Assembly (NCBI GenBank): GCA_947482805.1
Contig: CANKLK010000025.1
Coordinates: 1 to 19,268, forward strand
Source of the DNA: Flavobacteriaceae bacterium
Lineage (GTDB): Bacteria > Bacteroidota > Bacteroidia > Flavobacteriales > Flavobacteriaceae
Direction: 5' to 3'
DNA: 19,268 nt
The notes beneath the pieces were generated by a model. The model searched no databases. It saw nothing but the letters and a program-made list of their open reading frames with translations, and was not told where the DNA came from. The position numbers and the translations under genes were made by a program. This document shows, one piece after another, positions 7,589-13,474 of this stretch; position 1 is the first letter of the stretch, and each line of letters opens with the position of its first letter.

Positions 7589-8170
7589 ATGACAATGACT
7601 GCCCAAGAAGAAAAAGAAAGAAATGATAGATCAGCAAAACTGTTGTTATTGTTTGCTATGGGAAGCATGACGATGATGTTTGCCGGAATAGTGAGTGCTG
7701 TTGTGGTTAGTAAATCAAGGGAAGATTGGATGAAGGATTTCCAGTTGCCAACCGCTTTTTATTTTAGTACACTTGTGATTATTTTGTGTAGCATAACTTT
7801 CCATTTGGCCAAAAAAGCGATACAAAAGGATAATAGATTATTGACGACTAATTATCTTTTACTGACTTTAGCCTTGGGAATTTCCTTTGTGTTTTGTCAA
7901 TTTAAAGGCTTCGGACAATTGATGGATAGCGGCTATTTTTTTACTGGTCCGGAGAGTAATATTGCCTCAACTTTTCTATACGTAATTGCTACTGTTCATC
8001 TCGCGCATCTTGCCGGAGGATTAATTTCGCTTTTAATCATAATTTATAATCATTTTAAACAAAAATACAATTCAAGTCAAACGCTTGGAATTGAGCTAGG
8101 TGCGATGTATTGGCACTTTCTTGATTTCTTATGGGCTTGTTTGTTTTTATTTTTATATTTCTTTAAATAA
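7589..8170 (+). CDS. Cytochrome c oxidase subunit III, short form (five-helix)
   Basis: A 193-residue membrane protein of the heme-copper oxidase subunit III family. It has five hydrophobic segments, at about residues 18-41, 56-74, 88-106, 126-153 and 170-192. The last carries the family hallmark MYWHFLDFLWACLF. The block HLAHLAGG in helix 4 and QFKGFGQL...G..F.G in the helix 3-4 loop also fit. Subunit III lacks redox centres and stabilises the catalytic subunit of the proton-pumping oxidase. The ATG at 7589 (or a second at 7595) lies directly after cyoE, so the two are almost certainly co-transcribed. A second, longer subunit III follows at 8214. Two tandem subunit III genes next to cyoE are, to my knowledge, common in Flavobacteria. 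Which copy belongs to which oxidase cannot be decided here. Confidence 0.9.
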   Translation: MTMTAQEEKERNDRSAKLLLLFAMGSMTMMFAGIVSAVVVSKSREDWMKDFQLPTAFYFSTLVIILCSITFHLAKKAIQKDNRLLTTNYLLLTLALGISFVFCQFKGFGQLMDSGYFFTGPESNIASTFLYVIATVHLAHLAGGLISLLIIIYNHFKQKYNSSQTLGIELGAMYWHFLDFLWACLFLFLYFFK

Positions 8171-8181
8171 GAAAAAAAATT

Positions 8182-8189
8182 TAAATTTG
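8182..8189 (+). promoter_or_regulatory. Possible internal -7 box before the second subunit III gene
   Basis: TAAATTTG matches the TAnnTTTG consensus exactly and lies 25 bases before the ATG at 8214. No TTG at -33 spacing is evident, so internal transcription from here is only a possibility. Confidence 0.25.
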
Positions 8190-8213
8190 GGAACTTTTTA
8201 ACTTATATCTTTT

Positions 8214-9245
8214 ATGGGAGCTACAGTTACAACTGGAAATAATACTGAAAACACTTGGGGTGGCGGAAATGAGCCAATGGGTGCAAGTTATGGCAAATTG
8301 ATGATGTGGTTTTTCATCGTTTCTGATGCTTTAACCTTCTCTGGTTTTCTTGCTGCGTATGGTTTTTCAAGATTTAAATTTATTGATAATTGGCCAATTG
8401 CCGATGAGGTGTTTACACACTTTCCTTTTTTACATGGTGTAGAAGCACCTATGTACTATGTGGCATTGATGACTTTTATCCTTATTTTCTCCTCTGTAAC
8501 AATGGTTTTAGCAGTTGATGCTGGCCATAATATGAAACAAAAAAAGGTAGCATTTTATATGCTTTTAACTATTCTTGGAGGTTTAATCTTCGTAGGCTCT
8601 CAAGCTTGGGAATGGAAAAATTTTATCAAGGGAGAATTTGGTGCTGTTGAAACCAAAGGAGGAAGCATCATACAATTCGTAAACAAAGAAGGCGAAAGAG
8701 TTAAATTAGCCGATTTTGTTGAGCATCTTCCCGGACAAAGAGAAGCTTTAACCAGAGATAAAGGAAAATGGTTCATGAAAGATGAAGAATCAATTCCAAC
8801 TTATACTGTTGCTGAAGTGCAAGCGAGTTTTAAAGCGCATCCCGAATTGTTAATCAGAACAGAAAAAATTTACAGAGATACTGCTGAAGATAGAGCAAAC
8901 AAAAAGCTTCAGCCAGGTTTAAATCAGAACAAAAAAAGAGAAATCTTAACCAGAGCAGAATCTGAAATTATGGTAGCTAATGGCGCTGCTGTTGTTGAAG
9001 GGGCCAACTTGAAACACAACGAATACGGGAGTAAATTATTTGCCGATTTCTTCTTTTTTATCACAGGTTTCCACGGTTTCCACGTATTCTCAGGAGTTGT
9101 TATCAACTTCATTATTTTCTTAAACGTTGTTTTAGGAACCTATGAGAAAAGAAGAACTTATGAAATGGTAGAAAAAGTTGGACTTTATTGGCACTTTGTC
9201 GATTTAGTTTGGGTATTCGTATTTACATTCTTCTACTTAGTTTAA
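8214..9245 (+). CDS. Cytochrome c oxidase subunit III, long form with a soluble insertion
   Basis: A 343-residue subunit III of an aa3-type oxidase. Hydrophobic segments lie at about residues 27-51, 78-103, 111-134, 275-305 and 323-343. Helix 3 ends in GSQAWEWKNFI, where Glu133 is at the position of the conserved acidic residue of subunit III; helix 4 has GFHGFHVFSG; and the C-terminus has GLYWHFVDLVWVFVF. Between helices 3 and 4 lies about 135 hydrophilic residues (~138-272), rich in Lys, Glu and Ala, where ordinary subunit III has only a short loop. The N-terminus is Thr/Asn/Gly-rich (TTGNNTENTWGGG). The gene follows the short subunit III by 43 bases and precedes subunit IV by 20 bases. In F. 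johnsoniae the aa3 oxidase associates with alternative complex III, so the insertion may touch that partner; this is inference. Confidence 0.93.
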   Translation: MGATVTTGNNTENTWGGGNEPMGASYGKLMMWFFIVSDALTFSGFLAAYGFSRFKFIDNWPIADEVFTHFPFLHGVEAPMYYVALMTFILIFSSVTMVLAVDAGHNMKQKKVAFYMLLTILGGLIFVGSQAWEWKNFIKGEFGAVETKGGSIIQFVNKEGERVKLADFVEHLPGQREALTRDKGKWFMKDEESIPTYTVAEVQASFKAHPELLIRTEKIYRDTAEDRANKKLQPGLNQNKKREILTRAESEIMVANGAAVVEGANLKHNEYGSKLFADFFFFITGFHGFHVFSGVVINFIIFLNVVLGTYEKRRTYEMVEKVGLYWHFVDLVWVFVFTFFYLV

Positions 9246-9265
9246 TTTTTTAGAAAATTTATATT

Positions 9266-9622
9266 ATGTCACACGCACACGAGCACGTATCAAATACAAA
9301 AAGAATCTGGATGGTTTTTGCACTTTTGTCTGTAGTAACTACAGTTGAGGTGTATTTAGGGATTATTAGACCGAGTTTTTTATTCATGAATAATTTTTTA
9401 AGCATGAACCTATTAAACTGGGTATTTATTTTATTAACACTATACAAAGCATACTATATTGTTTGGGCCTTCATGCACATGGAAGGTGAAAAAAGCAGTT
9501 TGCGCTGGTCAGTTGTTGGGAGTGTTATTTTTCTTGTATTATATTTATTATTTATACTTCTTGTTGAAGCAGATTACGTTTTCGAGGTTTTTAAAAATAG
9601 CACAATTAAGTGGAATTTTTAA
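9266..9622 (+). CDS. Cytochrome c oxidase subunit IV family protein (COX4_pro/CyoD-like)
   Basis: A 118-residue small membrane subunit of a bacterial heme-copper oxidase. Three hydrophobic segments are visible: residues ~13-33 (MVFALLSVVTTVEVYLG), ~47-70 and ~81-100. Typical features are the short His-rich N-terminus (SHAHEH), the ...VEVYLGI... turn in the first segment, and the middle segment with YKAYYIVWAFMHMEGE, which matches the prokaryotic COX4 family. It probably helps assemble or stabilise the aa3 oxidase. The ATG at 9266 follows subunit III by 20 bases, and an intrinsic terminator lies 22 bases past the stop. It therefore closes the first part of the oxidase operon (cyoE, two subunits III, subunit IV). 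Confidence 0.88.
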   Translation: MSHAHEHVSNTKRIWMVFALLSVVTTVEVYLGIIRPSFLFMNNFLSMNLLNWVFILLTLYKAYYIVWAFMHMEGEKSSLRWSVVGSVIFLVLYLLFILLVEADYVFEVFKNSTIKWNF

Positions 9623-9644
9623 CACTATATTAATTCAAAAAATG

Positions 9645-9679
9645 TCCCGTCGAGTTATCATACAAGGCGGGATTTTTTT
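9645..9679 (+). terminator. Intrinsic terminator after the cox subunit genes
   Basis: The arms at 9645-9651 and 9666-9672 (TCCCGTC with GGCGGGA, one G/T wobble) enclose a 14-base loop and are followed by seven T residues at 9673-9679. The left arm and loop (TGTCCCGTCGAGTTATCATAC) closely resemble those of the terminator at 2537-2573. Confidence 0.75.
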
Positions 9680-9686
9680 ATTTTTG
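9679..9686 (+). promoter_or_regulatory. -7 box for the SCO/DUF420 unit, fused to the terminator T-tract
   Basis: TATTTTTG matches TAnnTTTG exactly and begins on the last T of the terminator tract. A TTA at 9655-9657 (one change from TTG) sits 21 bases upstream, inside the hairpin loop. The predicted start near 9693 leaves about 17 bases before the ATG at 9710. Confidence 0.45.
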
Positions 9687-9709
9687 TATATTTATTATAC
9701 ACAATTCAA

Positions 9710-10369
9710 ATGAAAAAAAATATTGTCCTTTTCATATTATTTGTTTTACCCATAGTTGCTTATCTTTTCTTTGCTTCTGGAGTAAATAGCTTTATTTCGT
9801 TACCAATAATTACCAAAAATGTTCCGGAAGTAAATACTTGGAAATCATTAGACAATAAGCCAGTAGGATTAACAGATAAAATTACTATCCTCGGCTTTAT
9901 TGGGACCGATGTGATGAAACATAAAGGCAATTTTTTTAACCTTTATGAAACCATCTATGATAAATATAAAGATTTTAAAGATTTTCAAGTCGTAATGGTA
10001 TTACCTGACGGAACACAAAGTCAGGTTGAAGAGTTACTTAAAATAGACATACAGAAATTGGGCACACACAAAGGATGGAATTTTGTTTTTGCTTCCCCAA
10101 ATGAAATTACTGGTTTCTACAACAAACTTCAATTGGTCGGAAAACTTGATAATACATTAGCAACCCCAAATGTTTTTATCATCGACAAAAAAAGAAACTT
10201 AAGAGGCAGAAAAGGAGAAGATCAAAAAGGAACGCCTGAGTATAAAGAAGGCTACAGCACCGTTTTGGTTTCGGAGCTCTATAATAAGATGATGGACGAT
10301 ATGAAAATCATCATTTATGAATATCGTGCCGCGCTTAAAAAGAACAATAATGCTACAAAAGAACTATAG
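9710..10369 (+). CDS. Cysteine-less thioredoxin-fold SCO paralogue, membrane anchored
   Basis: A 219-residue protein with an N-terminal membrane anchor (residues ~4-23) and a periplasmic domain that follows the same plan as the SCO protein next door. A beta strand reading KITILGFIGTD (57-67) stands where SCO has its VYVVEFFFTTC strand; VVMVLPDG (94-101) corresponds to the second strand; and NVFIIDKKRNLRGRKG (154-169) corresponds to the late strand with the family's LIDKKG.IR pattern. The copper-binding CxxxC is absent (FIGTDVMKHKGN instead), and there is no cysteine anywhere in the protein. It can hardly act as a copper chaperone or thiol reductase alone. A partner or scaffold role for the downstream SCO is a guess. 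The next gene begins seven bases after the stop, so the two are co-transcribed. Family assignment is by domain pattern only. Confidence 0.7.
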   Translation: MKKNIVLFILFVLPIVAYLFFASGVNSFISLPIITKNVPEVNTWKSLDNKPVGLTDKITILGFIGTDVMKHKGNFFNLYETIYDKYKDFKDFQVVMVLPDGTQSQVEELLKIDIQKLGTHKGWNFVFASPNEITGFYNKLQLVGKLDNTLATPNVFIIDKKRNLRGRKGEDQKGTPEYKEGYSTVLVSELYNKMMDDMKIIIYEYRAALKKNNNATKEL

Positions 10370-10376
10370 ATTTTAA

Positions 10377-11060
10377 ATGAAAAATAAATCATATATCGGA
10401 TTATCATTTGTCGTCTTGGTTTTTGGAATCATCTTTATTCCGAAAATTATTAACAGAATAAAAAGTGATACTGTAGTACAAGGCGACAGACTCGATGCTG
10501 TTTCCAATCACAAAAACGGAGAAACAGGTTTGGTTACTATTGGTCCGGTTCCAAAATTTGAATTAACCGACCAAAACGAAGTAAAGGTTAGCAACAAAAC
10601 CTATATAGGAAAAGTATATGTGGTAGAATTTTTCTTCACAACCTGCCCTTCTATTTGCCCTGTTATGAACAGAAATATGATTGATATTCAAAATAAATTT
10701 TTTGGGAATCCAAATTTCGGAATTGCCTCAATTTCAATAGACCCAGTACACGACACCCCAAAAGTAATGAAAGAGCATGCTAAAATTCTTGGTGTGAAAT
10801 CGTCTAATTGGCATCTTTTAACCGGAGATAAAGACTATATTTTTAACATTGCCAACAAAGGATTTAATCTGTATGCCGGCGAAAATAAGAATGTTAATGG
10901 AGGTTTTGAACACTCAGGTCTTTTTGCTTTAATTGATAAAAAAGGAAATATACGTTGTAGAAAAGATAAATTTGGGAACCCAATTTTATACTATGATGGT
11001 TTAGATAAAAAAGGTGTAAAAGCAATTACAGAAGACATTAAAAAACTATTAAATGAATAA
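10377..11060 (+). CDS. SCO1/SenC-family copper chaperone for cytochrome oxidase
   Basis: A 227-residue protein anchored by an N-terminal hydrophobic segment (~6-24), with a periplasmic thioredoxin-like domain. The copper ligands of SCO proteins are all present: Cys90 and Cys94 in FFTTCPSICPVMN, and His179 in GFEHSGLFALID. SIDPVHDTPKVMKEHA (residues ~120-135) and WHLLTGDKD are also family blocks. SCO proteins deliver copper to, or reduce the cysteines of, the CuA site of oxidase subunit II. Subunit II is not in this window, so the client lies elsewhere. The gene sits seven bases after the cysteine-less paralogue and overlaps the DUF420 gene by eight bases. The start ATG at 10377 is well supported by the anchor position. 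Confidence 0.93.
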   Translation: MKNKSYIGLSFVVLVFGIIFIPKIINRIKSDTVVQGDRLDAVSNHKNGETGLVTIGPVPKFELTDQNEVKVSNKTYIGKVYVVEFFFTTCPSICPVMNRNMIDIQNKFFGNPNFGIASISIDPVHDTPKVMKEHAKILGVKSSNWHLLTGDKDYIFNIANKGFNLYAGENKNVNGGFEHSGLFALIDKKGNIRCRKDKFGNPILYYDGLDKKGVKAITEDIKKLLNE

Positions 11061-11646
11061 TTCAAACAAAAAAACGTTAGAACAAAGATTTAGACTTTCA
11101 ATAATTCTAGTTTCAATAGTAATACCGATAGCTGTAGCTATCTTATTTACTGTGAAGCTAAAAGATTTTGGCATAGAGGTAGAGCCACTTTCTTTTTTAC
11201 CGCCAATTTATGCTTCCATAAACGGGCTTACTGCCTTACTTTTAGTAATGGGTGTAATGGCAATAAAAAACGGAAATAAAAAAGTGCACGAAAGATTCAT
11301 GACAATGGCAATTGCCTGTTCAGTAGTTTTTCTGGTAATGTATGTGGCCTATCACATGACAGCAGATTCTACAGTTTATGGAGATGTTGATGGAAATAAA
11401 ATTTTAGATGCAACTGAAAAAGCAAATGCAGGTTTAATTCGCAATGTGTATTTGTTCATTTTGCTTAGCCATATTGCTTTGTCAATAGTAATTATTCCTT
11501 TGGTATTGATTACCTATGTAAGAGCATTAGCAGCCCGATTTGACAAACATAGAAAGATTGCAAAGATCACTTTTCCTTTATGGTTGTATGTTGCCGTGAC
11601 CGGAGTTGTGGTGTATTTAATGATTTCGCCATACTATGCAAACTAG
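11053..11646 (+). CDS. DUF420 membrane protein (CtaM-like oxidase assembly factor)
   Basis: A 197-residue polytopic membrane protein with about five hydrophobic segments (residues ~15-34, 46-71, 84-101, 130-155 and 171-191). It carries the histidines characteristic of DUF420: His79 in KKVHERFM, His101 in VAYHMTADS, His140 in LLSHIALS and His166 in RFDKHRKIA. In Staphylococcus aureus the DUF420 protein CtaM is needed for a functional aa3 oxidase, which fits the location among oxidase genes here. The exact step (heme or copper handling) is not settled as far as I know. The stretch VYGDVDGNKILDATEKANAG between the third and fourth helices is a hydrophilic loop. The ATG at 11053 overlaps the SCO stop by eight bases, and the 3' end overlaps the next ORF by 11 bases, which suggests translational coupling. 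Confidence 0.9.
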   Translation: MNNSNKKTLEQRFRLSIILVSIVIPIAVAILFTVKLKDFGIEVEPLSFLPPIYASINGLTALLLVMGVMAIKNGNKKVHERFMTMAIACSVVFLVMYVAYHMTADSTVYGDVDGNKILDATEKANAGLIRNVYLFILLSHIALSIVIIPLVLITYVRALAARFDKHRKIAKITFPLWLYVAVTGVVVYLMISPYYAN

Positions 11647-11914
11647 AGAAAAAAGAACAAAGAATATAGAACATAGATTCATTTCCGGTAAAAGGACATT
11701 CTTTTTTCTATTCTCTATTTTCTATTCTCTAAATAGTTTTTCACAATGTGCCATGTGTCGTGCTTCTCTGGAAAGCGAAGGCAATAAAACAAAAGTAGAA
11801 GCGGTAAATGATGGAATTGTTTTCCTGATGGCAGTTCCATATATTATTGTGGCAGTAATTGGATTCGCTATTTATAGGATGTATTTCAAAAAAAGTAAAG
11901 TCCTAAATCCTTAA
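11636..11914 (+). CDS. Small membrane protein with a periplasmic CAMC motif
   Basis: A 92-residue protein. A basic N-terminus is followed by a signal-like hydrophobic stretch (residues ~21-34, FFFLFSIFYSLNSF), then SQCAMCRASLESEGN with Cys38 and Cys41, a short polar region, and a second hydrophobic helix (~60-83) ending in basic residues (YFKKSK). If the first stretch is cleaved near FSQ, the mature protein starts almost exactly at the CxxC pair and is held by one C-terminal helix. I recognise this as a conserved but uncharacterised type found with oxidase assembly genes in Flavobacteria. Redox or metal handling is inference. The start is uncertain: the ATG at 11636 overlaps the DUF420 gene by 11 bases, and the N-terminal 35 codons lie in a low-complexity repeat (11644-11736). 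It ends five bases before the convergent DUF4403 stop. Confidence 0.7.
   Translation: MQTREKRTKNIEHRFISGKRTFFFLFSIFYSLNSFSQCAMCRASLESEGNKTKVEAVNDGIVFLMAVPYIIVAVIGFAIYRMYFKKSKVLNP
11644..11736. repeat. Imperfect inverted repeat with an internal 14-bp tandem duplication
   Basis: The left arm (11644-11676) is built from purine-rich units such as TAGAGAAAAAAGAA and ATAGAACATAG. The right arm (11704-11736) contains two perfect tandem copies of TTTTCTATTCTCTA (11704-11717 and 11718-11731). The reverse complement of the right arm resembles the left arm (TAGAGAAT.GAAAATAGAGAATAG), so the arms can pair imperfectly. The centre is about 27 bases. The whole element lies within the N-terminal coding part of the CAMC gene. 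Confidence 0.55.
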
Positions 11915-11919
11915 TCAGG

Positions 11920-13311
11920 CTAGTCCATTCCGTCAATTTTTACATTCATTTTCCCGGTAGTTGTAATAAATGCAATGATGGCTTTATCGGTTATTTCTAC
12001 TTTTTCAAATTCAAAATCATTCAATGTTCCGTTGACAAAAACGCCTTTCATTGGTGAATAGTTGTTCAAGTAAGGCAACAAACTTTTTTTGCCTTCTTCC
12101 AAATTATCTTTGATAGAATAACGACAGTTTTCTTGAATTTTTTTCAATATTACACCTTGCAACAACCAATTGGCAGTTCTAGTTAACAAGCCTTTGGTGT
12201 CTAAAACATAATCCATTTGGTCAAAATAAATCTCTTTCGTAACTGCATTATAATTTGGAATTCCAGCCAAATAAATAGTTCCATTGATGCTTCCTGTCAT
12301 CTCAAGTGCTATGATTATTTTTCCATCTCGTTGCCATAATCCAACATTTTGAACAACAATTTTTCTGCTTCCAGATGCAAATTCTTTACCTTGAAAATTA
12401 GAAGAAATGATTTTTGAAGCACTTTCATAAGTCGAAATAGCTGCAACGTTTGCCGATACAGTAGTTGGGATTTTAGTAACCGCTTTAAATTGAATGGCTG
12501 TTTTGTCAAAAGATGTTTTTGGTTTTTGGCCTACAATAGTTTGCATGCTACATTTTAAACCCAAATCCATATTGATTTTGCTTTTGGCAATTTGAGCATC
12601 GGTAACATAAACTTCAACAGGAATAAGTTTAAACCAAGTTTGATATTGTTCGCTGGTTAAAAAAGGAGTACTCATTTTTTCTAACACATCAAGCACATAA
12701 GGTTTAAAGTCGCATGAGTTTTCAATAGCTTCATCTATTTTTTTGGCAATCTTCGATTTAAAGATAGAAAGCGTTGGGTTAATGATATAAGTAATAGGGA
12801 CATTTTTCCCTGCTACGAGAATTGATGGACTTTCTGACCACTTGAAATCTTCAATTTTTGATGTGGTTGATAGTTTCCAGTTAGATAATTTTACGTCACT
12901 TGTCATCGTAATAGTTCCGTTCAGATTGATTTCTTTAGTATCATTCAACCCCATAAAGTCGGTGCCATATTTAAATTTTGACCAAATTTTTAAAGGCAAA
13001 ATAGTTTGAATTTTACCATCTTTTTCAATTAATCTAATTGGAGCAGTTTTAGTAATCTTCATTTCTGTTTTGTCATCTTCCAAATTTGAGTCGTTGTAAA
13101 TTTCGCCAACTAATGTTTTGTTCAATTGGTTCTCAATTTCTTTCAAACTAATTTCCAAAGGCATATTGACAAATGAAGTTTTGGTTTTAAAAACCATAGG
13201 TGCGTCATTTGATGGCAGCGGTTTTAGCGCTTCGATTTTTTGAGTAGTCGAACAACTATTGAAAACAATGGAAATGAAAATTATGAAAAGCGTTACTTTA
13301 ATTCTTGTCAT
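11920..13311 (-). CDS. DUF4403-family lipoprotein
   Basis: A 463-residue protein starting at the ATG at 13311. The start is preferred over earlier in-frame codons because MTRIKVTLFIIFISIVFNSC forms a compact lipoprotein signal with Cys20, and because an exact TAnnTTTG box lies just upstream on the minus strand. The mature protein has N-terminal SFVNMPLEISLKEIENQLN and later WSESPSILVAGKNVPITYIINPTL and IPVEVYVTDAQI, a pattern I associate with DUF4403. It has internally similar halves (ISLKEIENQLN...; then ...IYLAGIPNYN...IYFDQMDYVLDTKG.L), resembling tubular lipid-binding (TULIP-like) folds; that last point is inference. It is probably anchored in the outer membrane or facing the periplasm. 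Function is unknown. It runs convergently with the CAMC gene (five bases apart) and divergently from tolC. Confidence 0.75.
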   Translation of the reverse strand: MTRIKVTLFIIFISIVFNSCSTTQKIEALKPLPSNDAPMVFKTKTSFVNMPLEISLKEIENQLNKTLVGEIYNDSNLEDDKTEMKITKTAPIRLIEKDGKIQTILPLKIWSKFKYGTDFMGLNDTKEINLNGTITMTSDVKLSNWKLSTTSKIEDFKWSESPSILVAGKNVPITYIINPTLSIFKSKIAKKIDEAIENSCDFKPYVLDVLEKMSTPFLTSEQYQTWFKLIPVEVYVTDAQIAKSKINMDLGLKCSMQTIVGQKPKTSFDKTAIQFKAVTKIPTTVSANVAAISTYESASKIISSNFQGKEFASGSRKIVVQNVGLWQRDGKIIIALEMTGSINGTIYLAGIPNYNAVTKEIYFDQMDYVLDTKGLLTRTANWLLQGVILKKIQENCRYSIKDNLEEGKKSLLPYLNNYSPMKGVFVNGTLNDFEFEKVEITDKAIIAFITTTGKMNVKIDGMD

Positions 13312-13331
13312 GACTGCAAATATTTTTTTGG

Positions 13332-13339
13332 CAAAAATA
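13332..13339 (-). promoter_or_regulatory. -7 box of the DUF4403 gene
   Basis: On the minus strand this reads TATTTTTG, an exact match to TAnnTTTG. It lies 20 bases upstream of the ATG at 13311, implying a leader of roughly 14 bases. A TTA (one change from the TTG consensus) lies 23 bases further upstream. Confidence 0.45.
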
Positions 13340-13386
13340 TAAGTAAAAAACGGAAAATAGTGTAACATTATTAAAAAAGACAAGTC

Positions 13387-13436
13387 TAAATTTGTACGTC
13401 TATAAATAGTTATTTGAAAGACAAATCATATCTTTG
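13387..13436 (+). promoter_or_regulatory. Two candidate -7 boxes for the tolC-adaptor unit
   Basis: TAAATTTG at 13387-13394 and TATCTTTG at 13429-13436 both match TAnnTTTG exactly, 80 and 38 bases before the ATG at 13475. Neither has an exact TTG at the preferred distance (the second has TTA with a 16-base spacer). The downstream box is the more likely one by distance to the gene. Confidence 0.4.
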
Positions 13437-13474
13437 TTAACAATATAAATTGCTGATTGCAATCCGCTTTTATT

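Noticed and set aside
9459..9713. Plus-strand ORF overlapping subunit IV and the terminator
   Set aside because: It is out of frame with a clearly recognisable subunit IV and runs through the terminator hairpin.
13457..13474. TTG start for tolC
   Set aside because: It would add six residues before a complete signal peptide; the ATG at 13475 fits better.
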